A stretch of DNA of 64,000 bases from Streptomyces sp. T12 (GTDB lineage: Bacteria; Actinomycetota; Actinomycetes; Streptomycetales; Streptomycetaceae). Within the stretch, counting starts at the first letter, position 1. The number at the start of each line of letters is the position of its first letter. Of the stretch, positions 56,001 to 63,825 are shown piece after piece. The DNA lies in assembly GCF_028736035.1 (NCBI RefSeq), contig NZ_CP117866.1:7378001-7442000 (forward strand). The letters run 5' to 3'. A model generated the notes under the pieces. It was not told the DNA's origin. It saw only the letters and a program-made list of their open reading frames with translations, and made no database searches. The position numbers and the translations under genes are program-made.

Positions 56001-56883
56001 TGTGGACCACTTCTTCGGACTGCTGGATGAGGTGGCCGTGTGGCAGGACGCCCGCAGCCCGGAGCAGGTCCGAGGGGAGGACCGCCTCGAGACGGACAGC
56101 TTGCCGGCCAACGAACTGGTCGCGCATTGGGACGCCACCATTTCCTCGGGAAGTCAGGTCGCCGAAAGCCCGGAAGATCCCGACAACCCGACCAGCACGA
56201 CATTCCCCTACGGCCGCGGAGGGATGGCGCTCTCGGCCTCGGGCGCACGCTTGACCGGTGACGATGCCACCGCGCTCGTGTTGGACGGCGCGGCGGGATA
56301 CGCATCGGTGGCCGGGCCGGTCGTCGACGAAACGGGCTCCTTCACCGTCTCGGCCCGAGTGCGGCTGAACAAGGCACTGCTGGAAGGCAAACCGGTCGGC
56401 TATCGGGGGATGGTGGCTGCTCAGGCGACGGCAGTGGGGAAGGAGTCGTCGTGGGGGCTGTGGGTGGAGAAGGTCGCGGACGGCGTCTATCAGTGGAAGT
56501 TCGGACGCACCGCAGTCGACTCCGCCGGGAAGGTCGTCGACACCGCTCTCGCTCCGGCACAGGAACCGGTCGGTGATCGGGAGTTCAACACCTGGGTCGA
56601 TGTAACCGGAGTATTCGACGCCACACAGGACTTCGCTGCTGACGACGGAACTCAGCGCTTTGGCGTGGCGCAGCTGTATGTCGGTCCGTTCGTGCAGCAG
56701 GGCGAGGACGATCCCGGCCTGTCCGCGGCGCAGCAGGGTGCGGGCACCTTGTCGGCAGGACGCGGGTCTGCGAACGCCATCACCGGCCACTACCTACCGG
56801 GTGATCTGGCGAAGCTGCGGGTGTGGGTTGGCGCGATGACGGCCGGCCAGGTGAACAGCCAGATCGCGCAGCTATCGACCTGA
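53059..56883 (+). CDS. Large secreted LamG-domain protein of the toxin island
   Basis: 1274 residues. Signal peptide (HCAVGGVSVLAALLSLLPAV ... AQAAEP), an N-terminal beta region about 60-310, a DNRLRE-like segment about 370-510 (YMFEFGPGALAGKHVLDATF type with cysteines), a fibronectin-like segment about 515-760, and two LamG/concanavalin-like lectin domains, about 815-1000 (DSFTVSAWVYLTNAS) and 1060-1270 (GSFTVSARVRLNKAL). Such proteins often precede RHS toxins in actinomycetes; they may be partner surface proteins or delivery components. It lies 103 bp upstream of the RHS remnant. No frameshift is visible. Confidence 0.85.
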   Translation: MGLKRGIRRARVRRSGTHCAVGGVSVLAALLSLLPAVTIVASGEAQAAEPQSVLTEQSASERAAATGEPVEVTAARTEYSSTVANPDGTFTLTQSTQPQRARAEDGAWKDIDVTLEKRSDGSVGPKSAVVDMSFSGGGSGSGLLRLGRDGQELKLGWPTSLPEPVLDGAMATYADVPIKGVDLQMTAEAEGYREVLVVKTAEAAASPELEKIKLTATGDGLSVAPGEGGGLRAVDADGNAVFRGPASQMWDSSGTETAGLQTRFLSTAAEEAQTEQDTSDDPAHPGEGDVTADLPVTVGEGAVSVHPDLDLLRGKETVYPVFIDPSVGLGVSEWTKLSSDGDKFWKFSEPKGVGRCGVADGYACSTGGYTDRMYFEFGPGALAGKHVLDATFRARETWSFNCTPYWVDLERTDNITEGTVWPGPDQLDQMGDRYVSAGRGDLCNPEQPDTWVEFNDNPDESDENLTSTVRAFAAGKFPRLTLMLRAKDESEPRAWKRFDNNAELKVWYVHTPGVPTSVGAIPGTGTTATCRPASDPLTVTVDTPTLQARVQTKVEQHQGEEEGYLQAEFVMQRSSTDTTSGTWSQVWSDYKPDSGWDPDGTLEKVTTTKRADGGLYRFRARTQSHWSYNGKSGDLFSPYSSWCYLRIDSTAPKTPTITSNAPYTECLANACDPHGGPGVAGSFTFGPNAADRDVEAYRWRFMSSKADATKTVPAKTTNAPVTATDVKPGLAGTQTLSVEASDLKLDKGGRVRWGPPAYFTFKVGLAPEASGRWHFGELKPGSGAMTAADTATVGVRHHATLVGEAGTGGSTRARRGPGDYSLRLNDDTSVPAQQTGYAATTSPAVNTQDSFTVSAWVYLTNASANRVVLAQAGTRTTAFALYYSAAYKKWVFNRADRDQAGPVFIRSFADAANPPLNVWTHLVGVFDTQSDTDKNNDTIQLFVNGQPQGSPVVLANEAATYEPWAATGGLQFGRSLTAGAGVDHFFGLLDEVAVWQDARSPEQVRGEDRLETDSLPANELVAHWDATISSGSQVAESPEDPDNPTSTTFPYGRGGMALSASGARLTGDDATALVLDGAAGYASVAGPVVDETGSFTVSARVRLNKALLEGKPVGYRGMVAAQATAVGKESSWGLWVEKVADGVYQWKFGRTAVDSAGKVVDTALAPAQEPVGDREFNTWVDVTGVFDATQDFAADDGTQRFGVAQLYVGPFVQQGEDDPGLSAAQQGAGTLSAGRGSANAITGHYLPGDLAKLRVWVGAMTAGQVNSQIAQLST

Positions 56884-56986
56884 CCGGTCGGCTGCATCCG
56901 CGCAGTTCTACGACCAACCACATTCTTCGGACCTTGACGACGTGCGCCCCAGCCATCGGCCTGGGGCGCACGCGAGGAGACGTGTG

Positions 56987-59172
56987 ATGAACAAGTTCGC
57001 CTCCCACCTGCCGCGACCGGGCCGCCGTACAGTACCTGGCTGCCCTGCCTGGATTCGGCGGATCGCGTCGGCGACCGCCCTCGCTCTGGTGCCGGGTCTG
57101 CTGACCCCGGTGGCCTTCGCCGCGGACAGCGATCCGCTGGGTGAGCCGAACCTGAAGGCGCAGCACGCCGCCAAGGTCTCGCCCTGGACGGTGAGGGTGA
57201 ACAAGAAGAACGCGGAAATCGTGGCCGAGTCCGCCGCGGCCGACGAGGCAGCTGTGAAACGGGCTCGAGCCGCCCAGAAACAAGACGTCACATGGCCGAC
57301 CCGTGGCACAGCGACACTGTCTCTGTCTACCGCGAGAACCGCCAAGGCCAGACCCGGCGAACTGCCCCTCACTCTCTCACCACCCCTGCCTGACAAGGGC
57401 AAGAAGAGGCCGAGCACCGCGGACAAGGTCAAGATCCAGGTCCTCGACCAGAAGACCACTCGCAAGCTTGGCATCAGAGGCGTGGCCCTCACGGTCACCG
57501 GCCCGAAGAGCGGCGGAAGCGCCCGCCTGGGCATCGACTACTCCGCCTTCGCCTCCGCCTACGGAGCCGACTGGGCAGGCCGTCTGCAAATGGTGCAGTT
57601 CCCGGCATGCCTCCTCGACGACTCTTCCAAGGGAAAGTGCCGGACCCCGAAGACGCTTCGGTTCACCAATGCACGCCGCACCACGACGCTCTCGTCGACG
57701 TTGTCCTTCGCTCCGTCCACTTCCTCACCGCAGCCGATGGTGCTGGCCCTGGCCGCAGGCACGAAGCCCGGTGGCGGTGACTACAAGGCCACCCCGTTGT
57801 CTGCCTCCTCCACCTGGGAGGCGGGTGGCTCTTCAGGCAGCTTCACGTGGTCGTATCCCGTGCGGGTACCGCCGGCCGCGGCCGGTCCCACGCCCGATCT
57901 GACGATCGCGTACGACTCCGGAAGCATTGACGGACGCACCGCCACGACGAACAACCAGGGCAGCCAGATCGGCGAGGGTTTCGACCTCACCTCGTCCTAC
58001 GTTGAGCGCAAGTACGGCTCGGCCAGACGATCGCCGTGCGTACCGCCACGTCGGGCACATCGGGTACGAAGCTCAGCTTCCTGGCCGCCGATCACCACGG
58101 CACGTCGAGCATCGCCCTCGACTCGAGTACGTACGCGATTACGAAGCGCTACAGCACACCGTTCGGCGCGACGCGTGGCACGAAGGCGACTGCCTGGCCG
58201 GACGACAAGGCGTTCCTGGGCAAGCCGGCGGATGACTCGACAGGGCTCACGCATGTGGGAGCGCGCGAGTACGATCCGGCGATGGGTCAATTCATCAGCG
58301 TTGACCCCCTGCTTGAGGTCGACAGGCACCAGACTCTCAATGGCTACAGTTACGGTGCTCAGAGCCCAATCACCGAGTCCGACCCGACCGGTATGGGGCT
58401 GGCCTGCGGGGGAGAATTTCCAGCTTGCCCGACGCACCCTGACGGGACACCGGGCAATGGGCAACCCATCGAGACCGTCGACAACACCAGCGGTACCGCC
58501 GAGGTGGACAGCCACGGTCAGACGCTCACGAGCGGCGATGGACAAGTGCTCGCCTGCGCCTACGGTCATTGCATCGGAAATGTCGACGTTCACCTGAATC
58601 TCGGAAACAATGGTGATTCATGGCTCTATGGTCCCCAACCAGAGTGGAGCTTCAGGGAAGCAATAAGGAATCTACTCGAGGGGCCCGTATGCAATCCAGG
58701 GTACCCCTGCGAGGATATTCTGGTCGCAGTAGGACCGGAAGGCGTCGGCGCTGGCGGTCGTCCCGGGCCCAAGGATGCGAATGAGCCAGGGGCTGCGGTC
58801 TCCAAGGGGCGCCTGCAGCAACTGAGTGGTGACGCTTACGAGGTGTCTCTGATGAAGCGCCTCGGCGGCAAACCAGGGCCGGACGGGAAGCCCGGGTTCA
58901 AAGTGGGGAAAAGGCAATTCGATGGACGCTACACTCCCGAAGGGTCGGCTCGGGAGGTGTGGTATGAAGCGAAGAGCGGAAAATATTGGGACCGCCTTAG
59001 TAGCGATCCCGACGAGATGCTCAGATTCAAGTCGAAACTTGGCGAGTCTCGCCGGATCGCGACCGAGAATGATGCAGACTTCCGGGTAATCTCGGAAAAT
59101 CCGGTCCCGCAGAACCTTCAGAATTACTTCCTGAAGAAGGGGTTTGAGTGGGAAGTTATTCCGCGAGGGTAA
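56987..59172 (+). pseudogene. RHS polymorphic toxin gene, core deleted and frameshifted
   Basis: The start codon at 56987 (GAGGAG upstream) opens a secreted RHS protein: signal peptide, TcdB/SpvB-like leader GGSSGSFTWSYPVRVPPAAA and EGFDLTSSYVERKYGS. Around 58015 the sequence jumps to the extreme end of the RHS core (GQTIAVRT ... LSFLAADHHGTSSIALDSS, LTHVGAREYDPAMGQFISVD) in the +2 frame. All YD repeats are missing. The old frame stops at 58597; the new frame continues to 59172 and holds the toxin tip: QLSGDAYEVSLMKRLGG, FDGRY and WYEAKSGKYW, which fit a restriction-endonuclease-type nuclease (D...ExK). The toxin part looks undamaged but can hardly be made from this start. Confidence 0.85.
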
Positions 59173-59197
59173 GGGTTAGTTGGTAGGTAGATGGATT

Positions 59198-59227
59198 CCG
59201 GAGGGATGCTCGCGGGCATCCCTCCGG
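59198..59227 (+). terminator. Hairpin between toxin tip and immunity gene
   Basis: CCGGAGGGATGC and its complement with a six-base loop lie 26 bp after the toxin stop and 22 bp before the next start. Confidence 0.65.
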
Positions 59228-59249
59228 CGCGTGTGGCAAGGAGGGTGAG

Positions 59250-59681
59250 TTGAGCAGGTACGTCAGCATTAAATTCGAGTTCGCCGATAGGCTGTCGATC
59301 CCGGACCTTATCGGATCGCTCGTGCAGGGTGGTTGGAAACTGGATGACGGCGGGATTATCAGCTATCTCGTGGAGTCAGACATGACCGATTGGGAGAATA
59401 AGGGCGTCGGTGCTGACCTTGTGGTTATTGAAGAAATGGAGCTCGCTCGCCAGTCCCACGGGGCCTGCGCGGTAATCCTCACCTGGCAGGCGACAGGTGT
59501 CGGAGGCTCTTTCCTTGTACTGTCTGCCGGGCAAAGGCTTTCATTGGATCCGAGGGTGGACACTGTCTATCGGCGGGATGCTGACGGCTATGTCGACTTT
59601 GAATGGTATCTAGCCAGAATTCTTCCCGCAATTGACGCGCTTGGGCTAACCGGCTACACGGTTTCCGACCTACCCTCTTAG
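59250..59681 (+). CDS. Putative immunity protein for the RHS nuclease tip
   Basis: 143 residues from a TTG at 59250 with a strong AAGGAGG. It is small, acidic and soluble: FEFADRLSIPDLIGSLVQGG, GADLVVIEEMELARQSHG, DADGYVDFEWYLARILPAID. No family is recognised; the position just after a toxin tip is the argument for immunity. Third-position GC is lower than in core genes, as usual for immunity genes. Confidence 0.6.
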   Translation: MSRYVSIKFEFADRLSIPDLIGSLVQGGWKLDDGGIISYLVESDMTDWENKGVGADLVVIEEMELARQSHGACAVILTWQATGVGGSFLVLSAGQRLSLDPRVDTVYRRDADGYVDFEWYLARILPAIDALGLTGYTVSDLPS

Positions 59682-59885
59682 CTAAGTAGCCCCGCAGTCG
59701 CAAATGACCGCCTTTTGGTCGTGGCCGCGTACTACAGCACGCTGGCGGGAATGGCTACCTCGACACCGTTCGAGCCTGCGCCGTTGCATTTCGACTTCTG
59801 GTAGGGAGTGGTCTGCATGGCTGGCCTCTTCCAGTATTACTCCATTCCCGAAGAGGTCATGGACAGGCTCGTTTCTGTCAGATAG
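59682..59885 (+). pseudogene. Two gene remnants (possible immunity-gene fragments)
   Basis: 59682-59804 encodes only a C-terminal piece ending VAAYYSTLAGMATSTPFEPA .. HFDFW with no start. 59817-59885 is an N-terminal piece, MAGLFQYYSIPEEVMDRLVS then a stop, after a GGGAG ribosome binding site. Both look like ends of former genes. Confidence 0.4.
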
Positions 59886-60054
59886 TCAAAATGCCTTATC
59901 GGTCGATCGATGGTGAGGTGCGATATTCCTGAGGCGGTGATGTTCTGGATGTTCCTTGGCCGTCGGCCGTCAGATCCGGCGACCAAGGAAACTTCTATTT
60001 TGGAGTAGAAATCGTGTTCATGGAGGGCAGTCGTGCGCTTCCCATACGCTCTGA
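59886..60054. other. Non-coding stretch before the second IS-like element
   Basis: Contains TTCCTTGG (from about 59952) paired with CCAAGGAA further on (about 59985-59992), a hairpin likely to be an old terminator. No gene seen. Confidence 0.45.
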
Positions 60055-60085
60055 CTCAGACCGTGTTTGAGATCTGTGGTGTCTA

Positions 60086-60991
60086 GTGGCTCAGGTGGTC
60101 GTTGAGTCTCATGTGAATGCTGCTGGGGGTGGGTATCCGTCCGACCTGACGGATGAGCAGTGGGCGCTTGTCGAGCCGTTGCTGCCGCTCGCAAGGGTGG
60201 GCCCGAAAGGCGGCCGGCGGGAGAAGCATCCACGGCGGCGGATCGTGGACGCGATCTTCTACGTTGTGCGGACCGGGTGCGCTTGGCGGCAGCTACCGAA
60301 GGACTTCGCGCCATGGCCCACGGTGTACTGGTACTTCACGTGGTGGCACGACGACGGGACGGTCGAGCGGATCCACGACGCCCTTCGCGGTCGGGTCCGC
60401 GAGGCCGAAGGCCGCGGCGCCGCACCGAGCGCGGGACTGATCGACTCGCAGTCCGTGCGCACCGCCGACACCGTCCCTGCGGCCACCAGGGGTTTCGATG
60501 CGGGCAAGAAGGTCAAGGGCCGCAAGCGGTTCCTCGTGACCGACACGCTCGGTCTGCTCCTGGCTGTCCACGTGGTCGCCGCGAACGTGCAGGACCGCGA
60601 CGGCGGAAAACGCCCACTGCTGTGGACCCGCCTCGACCATCCAAGCGTGCGGAAGGTCTGGGCCGACCAGGGCTTCGCCGGCCGCCTGGTGGACTGGGCC
60701 ACCCGGATCCTCGGCCGCGAGCTGGAGATTGTCCGCAAGGGCCGTGACCAGCGAGGCTTTCAAGTACAACCGAAGCGGTGGGCAATCGAGCGCACGCTGC
60801 CGTGGATCACCGCCAACCGGCGCCTGGCACGTGACTACGAGGCGAGCCCGGCGCGTTCGGAGACCATGGTCCGCTGGGCGATGATCGGCATCATGGTCCG
60901 TCGACTCACCCGCCGTGGACCAGCGACACGGTCTGGGCCTCGGCCCCTCGACAAGACTGCTACTGGTCAGGGCCAGCCAGCGTTTCGATAG
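60086..60991 (+). CDS. IS5-family transposase
   Basis: 301 residues. N-terminal DUF4096-type domain (YPSDLTDEQWALVEPLLPLA, PRRRIVDAIFYVVRTGCAWR, QLPKDFAPWPTVYWYFTWW) and DDE domain (LIDSQSVRTAD, WADQGFAGRLVDWA, WAIERTLPWITANRRLARDY). Complete and uninterrupted. Its last 32 bases overlap the end of the convergent cargo gene. Confidence 0.93.
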   Translation: MAQVVVESHVNAAGGGYPSDLTDEQWALVEPLLPLARVGPKGGRREKHPRRRIVDAIFYVVRTGCAWRQLPKDFAPWPTVYWYFTWWHDDGTVERIHDALRGRVREAEGRGAAPSAGLIDSQSVRTADTVPAATRGFDAGKKVKGRKRFLVTDTLGLLLAVHVVAANVQDRDGGKRPLLWTRLDHPSVRKVWADQGFAGRLVDWATRILGRELEIVRKGRDQRGFQVQPKRWAIERTLPWITANRRLARDYEASPARSETMVRWAMIGIMVRRLTRRGPATRSGPRPLDKTATGQGQPAFR

Positions 60992-61511
60992 ACAGAGGCG
61001 GACAGTTCTCCTTTTCCCGGGTGAGGTTCGCCAGCTCTTCCGACGGCTCGGCTCCGTCCCGGACGGCCATGACGTAGGTCCTTGCCTCCTGCAGGCTCAT
61101 GCGCGGTGCCCGCTTTCGGAGGTGGCTCATCGCGGCCACAACTCCTGCGGAGTTCACCAGCGCGCGGACCGAGGCGGCCAGCGGGTCAGGCGCCCTGACG
61201 CCCTTGATCTGCCGGAGGTAGAGCTCCTCCCAGTCCTCGGCTATCCACGTGGTGGTGGGGATGTGGTGGATGCTCCCGTCGTACCGGTCCACCAGGTAAG
61301 GGCCGCTGCCAACGAGGTTGTCGCGCGGATCACGAGTGCGGGCGTACTCCGCCGAGTTCCAGAAGACGAGCCAGCCGACCGCGTGCTCCTCCACGTCGCA
61401 GACGGCCAGCTCACGGACCGGCCCCGCCCATGTCAGCCGCTCTGCGGCCAACAGCGACTCGACGAGCTCGACGGCGCGTTCCTTGGAGATCACGCCCTCA
61501 TCGTTCACCAC
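60960..61511 (-). CDS. YrhB/Imm35-like protein, cargo of the second IS-like element
   Basis: 183 residues from a GTG at 61511 (another GTG at 61508). Pattern GWLVFWNSAEYARTRDPRDN ... GSGPYLVDRYDGSIHHIPTT matches the YrhB domain, known as immunity protein 35, seen in toxin loci. The C-terminal 60 residues are helical. It lies inside the element's terminal repeats and is convergent with the transposase. Confidence 0.75.
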   Translation of the reverse strand: MVNDEGVISKERAVELVESLLAAERLTWAGPVRELAVCDVEEHAVGWLVFWNSAEYARTRDPRDNLVGSGPYLVDRYDGSIHHIPTTTWIAEDWEELYLRQIKGVRAPDPLAASVRALVNSAGVVAAMSHLRKRAPRMSLQEARTYVMAVRDGAEPSEELANLTREKENCPPLSIETLAGPDQ

Positions 61512-61568
61512 AGGTCAACCGGGATTCCGATCACGCTGGCGTTGCGCGCTGAGATCTCAAACGCGGTC

Positions 61569-61754
61569 TCAGAGGCAGTCATTTGAGATTGCTGCTTGGA
61601 ATACCATCCATGTCGCGGCTCGGATGCTTATGTTAGGGCCATCGATCTGCTTGGAGTCGCGTATGGCGATGGTGGTGGGGATGTTGGTGGCGACTTCGAC
61701 GCACTCGGCCGCGTCGTCGCTGTAGCTGGACTTGCGGTATTTGAATTCGGTCAC
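61569..61754 (-). CDS. DUF397 protein, 3' end altered by IS insertion
   Basis: 61 residues from a GTG at 61754 after AAGGAG. KYRKSSYSDDAAECVEVATN and IAIRDSKQIDGP are the DUF397 motifs. The last codons and the stop TGA come from the inverted repeat of the neighbouring element, so a few native residues may be replaced. DUF397 proteins act with a paired XRE regulator (here 3 bp upstream), as in the WhiJ system. Confidence 0.9.
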   Translation of the reverse strand: MTEFKYRKSSYSDDAAECVEVATNIPTTIAIRDSKQIDGPNISIRAATWMVFQAAISNDCL

Positions 61755-61757
61755 GGC

Positions 61758-62645
61758 TCACAGCTCCTTGCGTAGCTTGTGGAGGAAGGGCACCGACTCC
61801 CGCTCGTCGAGCGAGCATTCGGCGATCTTCTCGAATAGCTCATCGTAGGCAGCTGCGGCCTGTCCACCCTCCACCCATCGCTGGGCGAAGGGAGCCTCCA
61901 CGTACACGACGTCCATGGCTCCGGGAGCGGCAAACGAGATGATGTTGAACGAGCCGTTGAGTCCCGAGTGCGTACCGGCGGCGAAAGGGAAGATTCGCAG
62001 GTCCACACTCGGAAGGTCGGCCACCCTCACCAACTCTTCGAGTTGGCCTCTGGCAGTCGCGGCGCCGCCAGGGAAGTTGCGGAGAACCGCCTCGTAGATC
62101 ACCACTCGCAACGACAGCGGTGGGTCGTCGTAGAAGCGACGCTGGCGAGCGAGTCGAGCCGCGATGAACTTGTCATCCGGCTCGGGGCTCTTCGTCATTT
62201 TGGCCGCGGGGCTCTCCCTCAACGCCCTCACGTACTCCGGCGTTTGGAGGAGTCCTGGGATGAAGGCCGGCTGCCACGTCTTGATGCTCGTCGCGGCACT
62301 CTCCAGTGCGACGTACTCCTGCATGACACCCGGGATGGTGAAGTCGTCCCACCAGCCCTTCGCCTTACGGCGCTCGCGGTCGACCCTGGCCAACTCCAGT
62401 AGGCCGCCTACAACGCCAGGGTCGTGGACGCGGTACAGCTCGCACAAGGCCCGGATGTCCGGGTCACGTATGGGTACCCAACCGCGCTCCATCTTCGCGA
62501 CCTTCGTCGTGGAGGCGCTGAGGACCTTGGCAGCATGCGTCTGTGTCAGGCCCGCCGCAGTGCGCAACTTGATGAGTTCGCCGCCCAGTCGGCGGCCCAG
62601 GACGGTGGAGATGCTGTTGCCCTGCGTCGGCTGATCTGCGGTCAC
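61758..62645 (-). CDS. XRE-family regulator with DUF5753 domain (WhiJ-like)
   Basis: 295 residues. HTH at about 18-70 (LIKLRTAAGLTQTHAAKVLS) and a DUF5753 ligand-type domain at about 105-285 (PAFIPGLLQTPEYVRALRES, SGLNGSFNIISFAAPG). Forms a unit with the DUF397 gene downstream and a divergent HATPase gene, the usual three-gene set in Streptomyces that affects development. Confidence 0.93.
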   Translation of the reverse strand: MTADQPTQGNSISTVLGRRLGGELIKLRTAAGLTQTHAAKVLSASTTKVAKMERGWVPIRDPDIRALCELYRVHDPGVVGGLLELARVDRERRKAKGWWDDFTIPGVMQEYVALESAATSIKTWQPAFIPGLLQTPEYVRALRESPAAKMTKSPEPDDKFIAARLARQRRFYDDPPLSLRVVIYEAVLRNFPGGAATARGQLEELVRVADLPSVDLRIFPFAAGTHSGLNGSFNIISFAAPGAMDVVYVEAPFAQRWVEGGQAAAAYDELFEKIAECSLDERESVPFLHKLRKEL

Positions 62646-62841
62646 GCTGATGCTCCTCCTGGCGTTGGTGCAGCGTCAGTCTGGCCCGGTGGGGATGAGA
62701 CACGCAAACCCCTTCCGGAGGAATTTATCCGAGAGGAGGTTGCCTGCTTTGGAGGCGACCCCTACCTTCGGTGACGAACTGCTCGTAGAGCGACGTCAGT
62801 TGATGGCTTACGTTGCCTTCCCCTGCTCGGAGGTGAGCGAC

Positions 62842-63564
62842 ATGGTCGCGCCCAAAGTGTCCGAAGCCCCGCTCCAGTACGACCGCCTCGACTGCACCCC
62901 GTTTCCGAAGAGCGTTGCCCTGGCCCGCCGCCGCGCCCATCGCCTCCTCACTCACTGGGGCCACCCTGAACTAGCCGCCGATGTCGCCCTGTTGGTCTCG
63001 GAGCTTGGAGGCAACGCCGTACTGCATGGCTGCCTGCGCGACCGGTTCTTCCGGGTGGAGCTCACTCTCACGGAGCGAGCGGTACGCATCGACGTCGCCG
63101 ACCCGAAGGGGGAGTTACTGCCGAGCCCGCGTGTCGCGACGGAGGACGACATGTTCGGACGGGGCCTGCTCATCGTGCGCGAGGTTGCCGACCGCTGGGG
63201 CGTGAGCGAGCTGGCCGTCGGCAAGTCCGTGTGGTGCGAGCTGGATGTCGTACGGCGGGCCGCCCCCGCCGACTACCGTGACGCCTGCGAAGCTCAGCCA
63301 CCAAGGAGGACAACTATGGCCGAACCGTTGAAGACCTTCGTCGGCGGCGTCGAGGTCGAGGTTCCCAACAGCATCCCCGACATCCGCTCGGCTCTCCCGG
63401 AGGAACAGCGCGAGGAATTCGATCGAGCCATCAATGGGGCGGGAGTGCATGAGATCCACGCCGTCATGCGGCACTGGATGCTGGAAGCCGTTCCCGATCC
63501 GGAGGCCGATGCGCTGCTGCAGCGCATCGCAGCGGACGAGGCTGAAAGGCGGGGCGTCGCTTGA
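62842..63564 (+). CDS. HATPase (anti-sigma-like) fused in frame to antitoxin-like DUF6247-type protein
   Basis: 240 residues from the ATG at 62842, with GGAGG eight bases upstream. Residues about 10-135 are a histidine-kinase-like ATPase of the RsbW type: VALLVSELGGNAVLHGC (N box) and RIDVADPKGE with GRGLLIVREVADRWG (G boxes). There is no stop before the next protein; the frame continues through PPRRTTMAEPLKTFVGG into the antitoxin-like part (residues 159-240). A separate ribosome binding site is kept at the second start. Confidence 0.8.
   Translation: MVAPKVSEAPLQYDRLDCTPFPKSVALARRRAHRLLTHWGHPELAADVALLVSELGGNAVLHGCLRDRFFRVELTLTERAVRIDVADPKGELLPSPRVATEDDMFGRGLLIVREVADRWGVSELAVGKSVWCELDVVRRAAPADYRDACEAQPPRRTTMAEPLKTFVGGVEVEVPNSIPDIRSALPEEQREEFDRAINGAGVHEIHAVMRHWMLEAVPDPEADALLQRIAADEAERRGVA
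63316..63564 (+). CDS. Antitoxin-like protein (internal start)
   Basis: 82 residues from the ATG at 63316 with AAGGAGG six bases upstream. IPDIRSALPEEQREEFDRAI and IHAVMRHWMLEAVPDPEADA are typical of small DUF6247-like antitoxins. The stop overlaps the RelE-like start (TTGA). It can be made alone or as the C-terminal part of the HATPase fusion. Confidence 0.7.
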   Translation: MAEPLKTFVGGVEVEVPNSIPDIRSALPEEQREEFDRAINGAGVHEIHAVMRHWMLEAVPDPEADALLQRIAADEAERRGVA

Positions 63565-63803
63565 GCTACCGCATCACCTACGCGCCACCCGCCGACGGCG
63601 CTTTGGCCAAGATGCGGAACGCCGACACGTTCAGGGCGGCCGTGGACGGGACCATCGGCCGCGATCCGTACGGACACGGCTCGACCGCCGTCAGAGGCGA
63701 GCGGGATCGGCGTGAGGCAACGGTGCTCGGTGCCATCGTGCTGTATTACGTCTCGGGGTCCGTACTGACTGTGACCGTGGTCAGGCTCGTCCCCGGACTG
63801 TGA
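63561..63803 (+). CDS. RelE/ParE-like toxin
   Basis: 80 residues from a TTG at 63561 overlapping the previous stop. SYRITYAPPADGALAKMRNA, a middle DPYGHGSTAVRGERDRREAT and VLGAIVLYYVSGSVLTVTVV follow the RelE/ParE beta-sheet pattern with two basic residues in strand 3. Pairs with the antitoxin-like gene upstream as a type II toxin-antitoxin module. Confidence 0.7.
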   Translation: MSYRITYAPPADGALAKMRNADTFRAAVDGTIGRDPYGHGSTAVRGERDRREATVLGAIVLYYVSGSVLTVTVVRLVPGL

Positions 63804-63825
63804 GCAGTTCCGCTACCCTGGCCTC

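Larger units (their letters stand above)
60055..61572. mobile_element. Second IS5-family-like element with cargo gene
   Basis: CTCAGACCGTGTTTGAGATC at 60055-60074 and its near-complement GATCTCAAACGCGGTCTCAG at 61553-61572 match at 18 of 20 positions. Between them are a transposase on the plus strand and a convergent YrhB-like gene. The right end supplies the stop codon of the DUF397 gene, so it inserted into that gene's 3' end. No target duplication is evident, so the ends could also be from different copies. Confidence 0.7.

Noticed and set aside
59704..59916. 70-codon frame after the immunity gene
   Set aside because: Codon use is poor; other frames give better protein-like fragments (59682-59885).
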